A stretch of DNA of 64,000 nucleotides from Lachnospiraceae bacterium (GTDB taxonomy: Bacteria; Bacillota; Clostridia; Lachnospirales; Lachnospiraceae). Under the pieces are notes generated by a model. It searched no databases and had not been told where the DNA came from. It saw nothing but the letters and a program-made list of their open reading frames with translations. The stretch covers positions 83,114-147,113 of the forward strand of contig JAKSPD010000003.1 in assembly GCA_024405115.1 (NCBI GenBank), in the 5' to 3' direction. Positions 24,895 to 34,140 of this stretch are shown piece after piece. How positions within the stretch are numbered: position 1 is the first letter of the stretch; each line of letters begins with the position of its first letter. The translations under genes were made by a program, and so were the position numbers.

Positions 24895-27270
24895 ATGGAT
24901 GATAAACTGAAGATAAACAACATACAGGAAGAGCATGAAAAAGCCGGTATCGACACTGATATCGGTTCTTCTTCATCTGCAGATGACAATGAGAGGACGG
25001 TCATGGAAATCCAGAATTCCCTTCGTCCCCTTATTGAGGCGAAGGCTGGTGCGACACCCGATGAGCTGTTTGAGCAGCTTAAGCAGGTCATGCTCTCAAA
25101 TCATCCCGGAATGGATATCTCAGTCATTGAGAAGGCTTACAGTTTTGCTTCAGAATACCATAAGGAACAGAAACGTCATTCCGGTGAGCCATACATCATC
25201 CATCCTTTATGTGTTGCAATCATACTTGCAGGAATGGACATGGACCGCGCTACGATAGCGGCTTCACTTCTCCACGATGTGGTTGAGGACACGGGGGCGG
25301 AGCTTTCGGACGTAAAGGAACAGTTTGGTGAGGAGATAGCCTATCTTGTCGACGGAGTAACAAAACTTACCAATATCAACTACGATAAGTCGAAAATTGA
25401 ACGTCAGGCTGAGAACCTCAGAAAAATGTTCGTGGCAATGGCCCAGGACATAAGGGTGGTCCTCATAAAACTTGCCGACCGCCTTCATAACCTTAGGACC
25501 CTGCAGTACCAGTCAAGGGAAAAACAGATTGAGAAGGCGAAGGAGACCCTTGACATATATTCACCCATAGCTGACAGGCTTGGTATCAGTAAGATGAAGG
25601 TCGAGCTGGATGACCTTTCGCTAAAGTATCTTGAGCCTGAGGTGTATGAGGACCTTGTTGAGAAAATTTTATTAAAACGTGAGGAACGTGATGCCCTGAT
25701 TTCGGGAATCGTTCGTGAGGTCTCGAAACATCTGCGGGATGCGGGAATAAAGGCCACTGTTGTAGGAAGGGTAAAGCATTTCTTCTCCATATATAAGAAG
25801 ATGATCAAGCAGGACAAGAATCTTGAACAGATCTATGACCTGTTTGCGGTACGCATACTTACTGACAGCCTCAAAGACTGTTACGCCGCGCTTGGAGTAA
25901 TCCATGAGCTTTATAAGCCGATTCCAGGACGCTTCAAGGATTACATTGCGATGCCGAAGCCTAACATGTACCAGTCCCTGCATACGACGCTCATCGGAAA
26001 GGACGGTGTGCCGTTTGAGGTTCAGATAAGGACCTTTGAAATGCACAGGACGGCTGAATTCGGTGTGGCGGCCCACTGGAGTTATAAGGAAAAAGGTTCG
26101 ACCAAGGTGTCGGCAACTGATACTGACAGGATGAACTGGCTCAGGCAGGTTCTGGAATTTAACAAGGAAACTGAATCAGGCAAGGAATTCCTTGACATGG
26201 TAAAGTCAGACCTCAACCTGATGACTGATGAGGTTTACTGTTTCACACCCACCGGTGACGTGAAGCAGCTTCCCATGGGTTCCACACCCATAGATTTTGC
26301 TTACAGCATCCATACCGCGGTAGGAAACAAGATGGTGGGCGCAAAGGTGAACGGAAGGCTCGTTCCCATTGATTACACCATTCAGAATGGCGACCAGATC
26401 GACATAGTCACTTCCCAGAACGCCAAGGGTCCTTCGATGGACTGGCTCAAGATAGTAAAGTCCACTCAGGCAAAGAACAAGATCAATGCCTGGTTCAAGA
26501 CTGAACGCCGTGAGGAAAACATTGTACGTGGAAGGGACGCACTCACAAACTATTGCAAGACGAAGGGGCTTCAGCTTTCAGAGCTTACAAAGCCGGAATA
26601 TATGGAAGGGGTCCTCAGGCGTTATGCCATTAAGGACTGGGATTCGGTACTTGCTGCCATAGGGCACGGGGCACTGAAGGAAAGCCAGGTAATTAATAAA
26701 CTCCAGGAAACAAAACACAGCATCGAGATCAGAAATGTCACTGACGAGGATATTCTCAATGCACAGGGCGACAGGAACTATTACGATGATAAACCCGGAC
26801 GTACCACGAAGACCGGCGGCATACTTGTTCATGGACTCCATGATGTGGCTGTCCGTTATGCCCACTGCTGTAACCCTGTTCCCGGAGATGAGATAGTAGG
26901 ATTTGTTACCAGGGGCCGTGGAATTACCGTCCATCGTACCGACTGCATAAACATGATCAATCTTCCTTCTGATGAGAAAGGACGCCTGATAGAAGCTGAA
27001 TGGCAGGATACCGGTGACAGCGGAAATGATACGTATTCAGCCGAAATCAAGATATACTGCACGAACCGTTTAGGAATGGTGGTTGACATATCCAGGGTAT
27101 TTACCGAGGAAAAGATTGACATCACCAGCATAAACGTAAAGACCGCAAAGAACGGAACCGGTACGATGACCGCAACATTTGACATTCACGGAAAGGAAGA
27201 ACTCAACCGCCTGATTGAAAAGCTGCGTCAGATTAACGGAATTATAGATATAGAGCGTACAGCGGGATGA
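24895..27270 (+). CDS. relA: Bifunctional (p)ppGpp synthetase/hydrolase
   Basis: Long RSH protein of 791 residues that makes and degrades the alarmone (p)ppGpp. Domains in order: HD hydrolase (HSGEPYIIHP near 95, LLHDVVEDTG near 125), synthetase (YDLFAVRILTDSLKDCYAALG, then GRFKDYIAMPKPNMYQSLHTT, 305-365), TGS (DEVYCFTPTGDVKQLP near 445), a conserved Cys/His region (VRYAHCCNPVPGD) and a C-terminal ACT domain (about 715-790). Intact HD residues imply hydrolase activity. The stop overlaps the hemZ start. Confidence 0.96.
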   Translation: MDDKLKINNIQEEHEKAGIDTDIGSSSSADDNERTVMEIQNSLRPLIEAKAGATPDELFEQLKQVMLSNHPGMDISVIEKAYSFASEYHKEQKRHSGEPYIIHPLCVAIILAGMDMDRATIAASLLHDVVEDTGAELSDVKEQFGEEIAYLVDGVTKLTNINYDKSKIERQAENLRKMFVAMAQDIRVVLIKLADRLHNLRTLQYQSREKQIEKAKETLDIYSPIADRLGISKMKVELDDLSLKYLEPEVYEDLVEKILLKREERDALISGIVREVSKHLRDAGIKATVVGRVKHFFSIYKKMIKQDKNLEQIYDLFAVRILTDSLKDCYAALGVIHELYKPIPGRFKDYIAMPKPNMYQSLHTTLIGKDGVPFEVQIRTFEMHRTAEFGVAAHWSYKEKGSTKVSATDTDRMNWLRQVLEFNKETESGKEFLDMVKSDLNLMTDEVYCFTPTGDVKQLPMGSTPIDFAYSIHTAVGNKMVGAKVNGRLVPIDYTIQNGDQIDIVTSQNAKGPSMDWLKIVKSTQAKNKINAWFKTERREENIVRGRDALTNYCKTKGLQLSELTKPEYMEGVLRRYAIKDWDSVLAAIGHGALKESQVINKLQETKHSIEIRNVTDEDILNAQGDRNYYDDKPGRTTKTGGILVHGLHDVAVRYAHCCNPVPGDEIVGFVTRGRGITVHRTDCINMINLPSDEKGRLIEAEWQDTGDSGNDTYSAEIKIYCTNRLGMVVDISRVFTEEKIDITSINVKTAKNGTGTMTATFDIHGKEELNRLIEKLRQINGIIDIERTAG

Positions 27271-28679
27271 TAACAGTAAAAAATGATACATATACTGCTT
27301 ATGAGCAGGACATAAGAGAGCTTCTCAATGCCTTTTTCCCGGGAGAGGAAATACTCCCGGAGGGGCCTTCGGAAGCTTTTTCTGTTGATATTGACAGACT
27401 TATGGATGGAACCGTGCTTACAGGTATCCGTCACGAGGATAAGTCTGTCATAAAAAAGAACCTGTATATATATTTGAATGAAAAGACAGGGAAAAAACTT
27501 CCCTGGGGAACACTTACGGGCATTAAACCGGTGAAGCTTGCTGACAAATATCTGTCCACGGGCATTCCTGAGCATGATGTTGAAAGGATGCTCAAGGATA
27601 AATATCTGATATCTGACGAAAAATGCTCACTTATAATGGGGATTGCCTTAAAAGAAAACAGCCTCCTAAAAGGACTTCCGCTTGAGAATGGTTTTTCTGT
27701 TTACACAGGAATTCCTTTCTGCCCGACAAGGTGCCTTTACTGCAGCTTCACTTCAAATCCGATAGGATTATGGAAGGGGAGGACAGGAGAATACCTTAAC
27801 GCCCTGCGAAAGGAATATGAGTCACTTACAGGACTCTATCACAGGAAAACCGGAAAGAATAAACTTGATCCGTCTACACTTTATATTGGCGGAGGTACTC
27901 CGACGGCACTTTCGGCGGATGACCTTAAGGTGCTTATGGATATTATTTCAGAATATGTTGACATGGATTCACTTCATGAGTTTACATGTGAGGCGGGAAG
28001 ACCTGACAGCATAACCATGGAGAAACTTAACGTACTAAGGAATCATGGCGTAAACAGGATAAGTGTAAATCCGCAGACGATGAACCAGAAGACACTTGAC
28101 CTGATCGGCAGGCGCCATACGGTTGAGGAGACAAGGGAAGCCTTCTCACTGGCAAGAAGTGCCGGATTCACCAACATAAACATGGACCTTATAATGGGAC
28201 TGCCGGGGGAAACGAAGGATGATGTGGCATATACATTATCCGAGATAGAAAAGCTACGGCCTGAAAGTCTTACCGTGCATGCTCTGGCTGTGAAGAGGGC
28301 GGCACGCCTTTCAACTGAACATGATCCATGGACGGATTATGAAAGGGCAGAGGGAGATGAGGCGGCTTTGATGACGGCAATGGGTGCGAAATGTGCTAAA
28401 AGGATGGGCATGGAACCCTATTATCTTTACAGGCAGAAAAACATAGCCGGAAACCAGGAAAATGTGGGTTACTGCGTTCCCGGAAAGGAAAGCCTCTATA
28501 ACATCATAATGATGGAGGAAAAACAGGCCGTCATAGGAATGGGGGCCGGCTCAACGACAAAGCTCAGCAGTAAGGAACGTGTGGAAAACATAAAGGACCT
28601 TACACAGTACCTTTTGAGGACAGACGAGGTGACGGACAGAAAGGAAAAGCTGTTAGCCGGCTTTTTTGGAAATGAGTGA
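27267..28679 (+). CDS. hemZ: Oxygen-independent coproporphyrinogen III dehydrogenase HemZ
   Basis: Radical SAM protein of 470 residues. The [4Fe-4S] motif is CPTRCLYC at about residue 151, followed by YIGGGTPTALS, FTCEAGRPDSIT, NRISVNPQTMN and MDLIMGLPGET. The N-terminal 140 residues, including LPWGTLTGIKP, are typical of HemZ as distinct from HemN. HemZ-type proteins in anaerobic Clostridia often lack other haem genes nearby, so the exact reaction (coproporphyrinogen oxidation or related haem handling) is by family only. It overlaps relA and the MGMT-like gene by 4 bp each. Confidence 0.88.
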   Translation: MITVKNDTYTAYEQDIRELLNAFFPGEEILPEGPSEAFSVDIDRLMDGTVLTGIRHEDKSVIKKNLYIYLNEKTGKKLPWGTLTGIKPVKLADKYLSTGIPEHDVERMLKDKYLISDEKCSLIMGIALKENSLLKGLPLENGFSVYTGIPFCPTRCLYCSFTSNPIGLWKGRTGEYLNALRKEYESLTGLYHRKTGKNKLDPSTLYIGGGTPTALSADDLKVLMDIISEYVDMDSLHEFTCEAGRPDSITMEKLNVLRNHGVNRISVNPQTMNQKTLDLIGRRHTVEETREAFSLARSAGFTNINMDLIMGLPGETKDDVAYTLSEIEKLRPESLTVHALAVKRAARLSTEHDPWTDYERAEGDEAALMTAMGAKCAKRMGMEPYYLYRQKNIAGNQENVGYCVPGKESLYNIIMMEEKQAVIGMGAGSTTKLSSKERVENIKDLTQYLLRTDEVTDRKEKLLAGFFGNE

Positions 28680-29017
28680 TGAGCGAATTATATGAAAAAA
28701 TATACGCAGAGGTGTGTAAAATCCCGGAGGGAAGTGTTGCAACATATGCACAGATTGCCGGACGGCTTGGGAACAGGGGACTGGCAAGGGTGGTTGGAAA
28801 TGCGCTTCATGTAAATCCGTATCCGGGAATCGTGCCATGCCACAGGGTGGTCAATTCCAGGGGGGAACTGTCAGGTGCCTTTGCCTTCGGAAGTTATGAT
28901 GAACAGAAACGGAGACTTGAAGAAGAGGGCGTTGAAGTAATTAATTTCAGGGTGGACCTGAATGAATTCGGCGTCACCAAATGGCTTGAAAATGGCTTGA
29001 AAATAGTACAAAACTAG
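28676..29017 (+). CDS. MGMT-family DNA-binding domain protein
   Basis: A 113-residue protein consisting only of the C-terminal domain of O6-alkylguanine-DNA alkyltransferases: IPEGSVATYAQIAGRLGN, ARVVGNALHVNPYPGIVPCHRVV and GELSGAF. The active-site Cys of PCHRV is present (ATL proteins have Trp here), so alkyl transfer is possible, although the N-terminal domain is missing. It overlaps hemZ and ends the relA operon. Confidence 0.85.
   Translation: MMSELYEKIYAEVCKIPEGSVATYAQIAGRLGNRGLARVVGNALHVNPYPGIVPCHRVVNSRGELSGAFAFGSYDEQKRRLEEEGVEVINFRVDLNEFGVTKWLENGLKIVQN
28979..29000. repeat. 11-bp tandem duplication at the 3' end of the MGMT-like gene
   Basis: AAATGGCTTGA occurs twice back to back (28979-28989, 28990-29000). 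Because 11 is not a multiple of three, slippage here would change the last ten residues of the protein. Confidence 0.7.
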
Positions 29018-29019
29018 TA

Positions 29020-29048
29020 TTGTTTTAATTTGCAATTGTTGCTATAAT
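29020..29048 (+). promoter_or_regulatory. Promoter of nifJ
   Basis: -35 TTGTTT (29020-29025), 17-bp spacer, -10 TATAAT (29043-29048), 75 bp before the nifJ ATG, which follows TAGGAGGA. Confidence 0.75.
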
Positions 29049-29123
29049 AGCAAATTGGGTCTAAATGACACATTTTTTTGGTGCAAACATTTATTTTTAT
29101 ATATCTTTTAGGAGGATTATCTG

Positions 29124-32100
29124 ATGGCAAAAAGAAAAATGATTACCATGGATGGTAACCAGGCAGCAGCTCATGCTTCTTATGCTTTTACAGAAGTTGC
29201 AGCTATGTTCCCCATCACACCTTCATCGGTTATGCCCGAGTATACCGATGAGTGGGCAACAGACGGAAGACTGAATATTTTCGGTCAGCCCGTACAGATC
29301 ACCGAAATGCAGTCTGAAGCAGGTGCTGCAGGTGCAGTTCACGGCATGCTTTCAGCAGGCGCGCTTACCACAACTTATACGGCTTCACAGGGTCTTCTTC
29401 TCATGATCCCGAACCTTTATAAGATTGCCGGCGAGCAGCTCCCCGGAGTTTTCGATGTATCAGCACGTGCTGTTGCTTCACACGCTCTTTCAATTTTCGG
29501 TGACCATTCAGACGTTTATGCCTGCCGTCAGACAGGATGCGCAATGCTTTGCTCTTCATCTGTACAGGAAGTTATGGACCTTACTCCCGTAGCTCACCTT
29601 TCAGCTATCAGCGGCAAGGTTCCGTTCATCAACTTCTTCGACGGATTCCGTACATCACACGAAATCCAGAAGATCGAGGCCTGGGATTATGATGACCTTA
29701 AGGAAATGGTTGACATGGATGCTGTTAAGGCTTTCCGTGAGCATGCCCTTAACCCGAATCACCCCTGCCAGAGAGGTTCAGCTCAGAACCCCGATATTTT
29801 CTTCCAGGCACGTGAGGCCTGCAACTCTGCTTACGAGGCTCTTCCCGAGATCGTACAGAGCTACATGGACAAGGTTAACAAGAAGCTTGGCACAAAGTAT
29901 AAGCTCTTCAACTACTATGGCGCAAAGGATGCAGAAGTTGTAATCATCGCCATGGGTTCAGTAAATGAGACCATCCAGGAGACCGTTGACTACCTTATGA
30001 AGAAGGGTAAGAAGGTCGGCGTCATCAAGGTTCGTCTTTACAGACCTTTCTCAGCAAAGGCTCTTATCAAGGCTCTTCCCGCAACTGTACAGAGAATCGA
30101 AGTTCTCGACAGGACAAAGGAGCCCGGCGCTCTCGGTGAGCCGTTATGGCTTGACGTTGTTGCAGCACTTAAGGATTCAAAGTTCAAGGATGTTCCCGTA
30201 TTCTCAGGACGTTACGGCCTTGGTTCAAAGGACACAGCTCCCAACCAGATCGTTGCTGTATTCAACAATAAGACAAAGAAGAAATTCACCATCGGTATCG
30301 TTGATGATGTTACCAACCTTTCACTTAAGCTTGGCGAGAACCTTGTTACAACTCCCGCCGGAACAACAAACTGCAAGTTCTGGGGAATCGGTGCTGACGG
30401 AACAGTTGGTGCTAACAAGAACTCATGTAAGATCATTGGTGACAACACCAACATGTATTCACAGGCTTACTTTGATTATGACTCAAAGAAGTCAGGCGGC
30501 GTAACAATGAGCCACCTTCGTTTTGGTAAGGATCCGATTCATTCAACATACCTTATCACAACAGCAAACTTCGTAGCATGCCATAAGCCCGAGTATATCA
30601 GAAAGTACAACATGGTTCAGGAAGTTGTTCCGGGCGGAACATTCCTTCTTAACTGCTCATGGACAGGTGAAGAGCTTGAGAAGCAGCTTCCCGGACAGGT
30701 AAAGAAGTACATCGCTGACAACAACATTCAGTTCTATACAATCGACGCCGTTAAGCTTGGTATTGAGACAGGCATGGGCCCGACACGTATCAACACCATC
30801 CTCCAGTCAGCATTCTTCAAGCTCACAGGAATCATTCCTGAGGAGAAGGCTCTTCAGCTTATGAAGGACGCAGCTCAGAAGACTTACGGACGTAAGGGTG
30901 AAGATGTTGTTAAGACCAACTGGGCAGCTATCGACGCCGGTGCTCAGAACGTTGTCAAGGTAGAGGTTCCCGCTTCATGGTCAAAGTGCAAGGATGAGGG
31001 ACTTGACTATCCGACAGCTAAGGGCAAGAGAAAAGACGTTATCGACTTCGTTAACAACATCCAGTCAAAGGTCAATGCACAGGAAGGAAAGAACCTCCCC
31101 GTATCTGCATTCCTCGAGTATGTTGACGGTTCAACACCTTCAGGTGCTGCTGCATATGAGAAGAGAGGAATCGCTGTCAATGTTCCTGAGTGGAATCCTG
31201 ACAAGTGCATCCAGTGTAACTTCTGTTCATATGTATGTCCGCACGCTGCAATCCGTCCCGTTGCCCTTGACGAGAAGGAAGCTGCAAAGGCTCCCGCTGA
31301 CATGAAGACAAAGGCTATGACAGGCTTCGCTGACAAGAAGTTCGCCATCGCTGTTTCAGCTCTTGACTGTACCGGATGCGGTGCATGCGCTAACGTATGT
31401 CCCGGATTCAAGGGTGACAAGGCTCTTACAATGGTTCCGCAGGCAGCTGCAGCTTACCAGCAGGCTGGATTTGATTACGCTGTTACACTTCCCGAGAAGG
31501 AAGAAGTTATTGCCAAGTTCAAGGCTGAGACCGTTAAGGGTTCACAGTTCAAGCAGCCTCTGTTCGAGTTCTCAGGCGCATGCGCGGGCTGCGGAGAGAC
31601 TCCTTACGCTAAGCTCATCACTCAGCTCTTCGGTGACAGAATGTACATTGCAAATGCTACAGGATGTTCATCAATCTGGGGCAACTCATCACCGTCAACT
31701 CCTTACACTGTAAATGCTAAGGGACAGGGACCTGCATGGTGCAACTCACTGTTCGAGGATAACGCAGAGTTCGGATTTGGCATGTTCCTTGCTCAGGACG
31801 CTCTTCGTCAGAGAATGAAGGCTAAGCTTCAGTGGGTAGCTGAGAATGGAAAGAATAAGTCTGTAGTAGAAGCTGCAAAGGATTGGCTTGATACTTATAA
31901 TGATGGAAAGACAAACGGCGAGGCTACCGATAAGCTCGTTAAGGCTCTTGAGAAGCATGCTGCAAAGGATGACTGCGCAACAGCTAAGGAGATCCTTGAG
32001 TATAAGGATTACCTTTCAAAGAAGAGCCAGTGGATCTTCGGTGGTGACGGATGGGCATACGACATCGGTTACGGAGGACTTGACCATGTAATCGCATCCA

Positions 32101-32672
32101 AGAAGGATGTTAACATCATGGTATTCGATACCGAGGTTTACTCAAATACAGGCGGACAGTCTTCTAAGTCAACTCAGCCCGGTGCTGTTGCACAGTTTGC
32201 TGCAGGCGGCAAGGAAGTTAAGAAGAAAGATCTCGCCGGAATGGCAATGTCTTACGGCTATGTATATGTAGCACAGATCGCTATGGGTGCTGACATGAAC
32301 CAGGCTGTTAAGGCTATCGCTGAGGCTGAGGCTTATCCCGGACCTTCACTCGTTATTGCTTACGCTCCCTGCATCAACCATGGTATCCGTAAGGGCATGG
32401 GCAAGGCTCAGGAAGAAGAGAAGCTTGCAGTAGAGTGCGGTTACTGGTACAACTTCAGGTTCAATCCGCTTGCTGAGAACAAGTTCTCACTTGACTCAAA
32501 GGCTCCTGATTTCACAAAGCACAACGCATTCCTTAACGGTGAGGTAAGATACTCATCACTTGCACTCAAGAATAAGGAAAGGGCAGCTATGCTTCAGGCT
32601 CAGAACCTTGAGGATGCTCAGGCAAGAAGAAAGTACCTTGAGGGACTTGTAAATCTCTACAAGGCTGACTGA
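29124..32672 (+). CDS. nifJ: Pyruvate:ferredoxin (flavodoxin) oxidoreductase
   Basis: Single-chain PFOR of 1182 residues, converting pyruvate and CoA to acetyl-CoA, CO2 and reduced ferredoxin; the central enzyme of anaerobic pyruvate use. The pyruvate-binding region begins with FTEVAAMFPITPSSVMPEYTDEW. Two ferredoxin-type clusters are visible (CIQCNFCSYVCPHA near 695 and CTGCGACANVCPG near 753), then CAGCGETPY and the thiamine pyrophosphate motif GGDGWAYDIGYGGLDHV near 970. Codon use is strongly biased (AAG, CTT, GTT), as expected for a highly expressed gene. It has its own promoter and terminator. Confidence 0.97.
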   Translation: MAKRKMITMDGNQAAAHASYAFTEVAAMFPITPSSVMPEYTDEWATDGRLNIFGQPVQITEMQSEAGAAGAVHGMLSAGALTTTYTASQGLLLMIPNLYKIAGEQLPGVFDVSARAVASHALSIFGDHSDVYACRQTGCAMLCSSSVQEVMDLTPVAHLSAISGKVPFINFFDGFRTSHEIQKIEAWDYDDLKEMVDMDAVKAFREHALNPNHPCQRGSAQNPDIFFQAREACNSAYEALPEIVQSYMDKVNKKLGTKYKLFNYYGAKDAEVVIIAMGSVNETIQETVDYLMKKGKKVGVIKVRLYRPFSAKALIKALPATVQRIEVLDRTKEPGALGEPLWLDVVAALKDSKFKDVPVFSGRYGLGSKDTAPNQIVAVFNNKTKKKFTIGIVDDVTNLSLKLGENLVTTPAGTTNCKFWGIGADGTVGANKNSCKIIGDNTNMYSQAYFDYDSKKSGGVTMSHLRFGKDPIHSTYLITTANFVACHKPEYIRKYNMVQEVVPGGTFLLNCSWTGEELEKQLPGQVKKYIADNNIQFYTIDAVKLGIETGMGPTRINTILQSAFFKLTGIIPEEKALQLMKDAAQKTYGRKGEDVVKTNWAAIDAGAQNVVKVEVPASWSKCKDEGLDYPTAKGKRKDVIDFVNNIQSKVNAQEGKNLPVSAFLEYVDGSTPSGAAAYEKRGIAVNVPEWNPDKCIQCNFCSYVCPHAAIRPVALDEKEAAKAPADMKTKAMTGFADKKFAIAVSALDCTGCGACANVCPGFKGDKALTMVPQAAAAYQQAGFDYAVTLPEKEEVIAKFKAETVKGSQFKQPLFEFSGACAGCGETPYAKLITQLFGDRMYIANATGCSSIWGNSSPSTPYTVNAKGQGPAWCNSLFEDNAEFGFGMFLAQDALRQRMKAKLQWVAENGKNKSVVEAAKDWLDTYNDGKTNGEATDKLVKALEKHAAKDDCATAKEILEYKDYLSKKSQWIFGGDGWAYDIGYGGLDHVIASKKDVNIMVFDTEVYSNTGGQSSKSTQPGAVAQFAAGGKEVKKKDLAGMAMSYGYVYVAQIAMGADMNQAVKAIAEAEAYPGPSLVIAYAPCINHGIRKGMGKAQEEEKLAVECGYWYNFRFNPLAENKFSLDSKAPDFTKHNAFLNGEVRYSSLALKNKERAAMLQAQNLEDAQARRKYLEGLVNLYKAD

Positions 32673-32693
32673 TGAACCTTAATCAACTAATTG

Positions 32694-32722
32694 ACCGGCT
32701 GGAACTTCCAGCCGGTTTTTTT
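32694..32722 (+). terminator. Terminator after nifJ
   Basis: ACCGGCTGGA and TCCAGCCGGT form a 10-bp stem around a tiny loop, followed by eight T. It is a strong intrinsic terminator. Confidence 0.95.
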
Positions 32723-32783
32723 TGTTCAGTGCATAAAAAAAGAAGGCACGCTCATGCGTACCTTCCAGGTATGAAATGATTAT

Positions 32784-33986
32784 TTAAACTATGCTTCCCT
32801 CGTATCTGTAACCCCTGTGTTTTGCGAGAAGCGCCTGGATCTTTGCTGTTCCAAGCATTGCGGCCTCGACGGAAGTGTCATAGTTGAAGGCGTTGATGAT
32901 TGAAGCGAGATAGTCGGAACAGTTTGCCTCCTCGTACCATTTCTTAGTATAGATTTCCATCGGCTTATAGTTAAGGTTTGTCGTTATGATGGAGTCTATA
33001 TAGCCCTTCTCATAAAACTCATCAAACTTGTCAAATCCCGAGGTGAAAAGCCCGAACGTACAGCATACGATGACCTTTGCGGCTTTTCTTTCCTTAAGTT
33101 CCCTTGCGGTATCAAGCATTGACTCTCCGGAAGAAATCATGTCATCTACTATGAGTGCCGTCTTTCCTTCAACAGAGGATCCTAAGAACTCATGGGCAAC
33201 GATCGGGTTACGTCCGTTAACTACCCTGGAGTAGTCGCGGCGTTTGTAGAACATTCCCATGTCCACGCCGAGGTTGTTGGCAAGATATACAGCCCTGTCC
33301 ATAGCTCCCTCATCAGGAGAAATCACCATCATGGTATCCTTATTGATTTCCATGTCCGGATATCTGTCAAGAAGCGCCTTTACAAAAGCATAGGTGGGCA
33401 TAAAGTTATCAAATCCTGTAAGGGGAATGGAGTTCTGAACCCTCGGGTCATGGGCGTCAAAAGTTATAATGTTGTGAACGCCCATGTTCACAAGCTCCTT
33501 TAAGGCCATGGCACAGTCAAGTGATTCCCTCTTGGTACGCTTATGCTGTCTGGATTCATAAAGGAACGGCATGATTACACTCACCCTGTGTGCTCTTGAA
33601 ACGGTGGCACCGATAATTCTCTTGAGGTCCTGATAGTTATCGTCAGGTGACATGTGGTTAGTAAATCCATTTACGGAATAAGTGTTGGAATAGTTTGTAA
33701 TGTCAGCCATTACAAATACATCATATCCACGTACAGATTCATCGATTACGGCTTTAGCCTCACCGCTTCCGAAACGCGGACATTTAAGGGGAAGAAGGAA
33801 GGAATCCGGAGCGAATCCGCGAAGAAGGAGATTATCCCTCTTTTCTTCTTTGATCATCCCTAAAGCGGTCTTTCTGGTTTCAACAAGTGATCGGTCGATT
33901 TCAGACGCTATGTTTGCAGCACTTATATGTGCGGCTATCTTAAGCGGTGCAATCGGTACGTTATCTGTAAAATAATACTGTTGCAT
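32784..33986 (-). CDS. prs: Ribose-phosphate pyrophosphokinase, long form
   Basis: PRPP synthetase, providing PRPP for nucleotide, His and Trp synthesis. It is 400 residues against about 315 for common bacterial enzymes. Conserved parts: VRGYDVFVMADI, the ESRQHKRTKRESLDCAMALKEL region, FDAHDPRVQNSIP, VISPDEGAMDRA, the flexible loop MFYKRRDY and the PRPP-binding VDDMISSGESMLDTA. Extra length is at the N-terminus (about residues 1-85) and around NGFTNHMSPDDNYQD. AAGAGGT precedes ATG. It is the divergent long family seen in some Clostridia; the allosteric behaviour may differ. Confidence 0.88.
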   Translation of the reverse strand: MQQYYFTDNVPIAPLKIAAHISAANIASEIDRSLVETRKTALGMIKEEKRDNLLLRGFAPDSFLLPLKCPRFGSGEAKAVIDESVRGYDVFVMADITNYSNTYSVNGFTNHMSPDDNYQDLKRIIGATVSRAHRVSVIMPFLYESRQHKRTKRESLDCAMALKELVNMGVHNIITFDAHDPRVQNSIPLTGFDNFMPTYAFVKALLDRYPDMEINKDTMMVISPDEGAMDRAVYLANNLGVDMGMFYKRRDYSRVVNGRNPIVAHEFLGSSVEGKTALIVDDMISSGESMLDTARELKERKAAKVIVCCTFGLFTSGFDKFDEFYEKGYIDSIITTNLNYKPMEIYTKKWYEEANCSDYLASIINAFNYDTSVEAAMLGTAKIQALLAKHRGYRYEGSIV

Positions 33987-34027
33987 GATGTACCTCTTTT
34001 CAGAATGATATTATTGATTACATAGGT

Positions 34028-34056
34028 ATTGTACCATTGCAATAAGGGCGTTTCAA
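34028..34056 (-). promoter_or_regulatory. Promoter of prs
   Basis: Minus strand: -35 TTGAAA (34051-34056), 17-bp spacer, -10 TACAAT (34028-34033), 42 bp from the prs ATG. Confidence 0.75.
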
Positions 34057-34106
34057 TTGTTAAAATGCAAAATTTAAGTATAAAAGTCATCGCTAGTGTG
34101 GTATAT

Positions 34107-34112
34107 TATAAT
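34107..34112 (+). promoter_or_regulatory. Probable -10 element of the MscS-family gene
   Basis: A perfect TATAAT 28 bp upstream of the ATG, divergent from the prs promoter. No good -35 lies at the usual distance, so it may need an activator or rely on a weak -35. Confidence 0.45.
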
Positions 34113-34140
34113 AGTATTCTGTTGGACGTTGAGGGTAATT

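Noticed and set aside
28676..29017. Alkyltransferase-like (ATL) protein call for the MGMT-like gene
   Set aside because: ATL proteins have Trp in place of the active Cys; here the motif is PCHRV, so the Cys is present.
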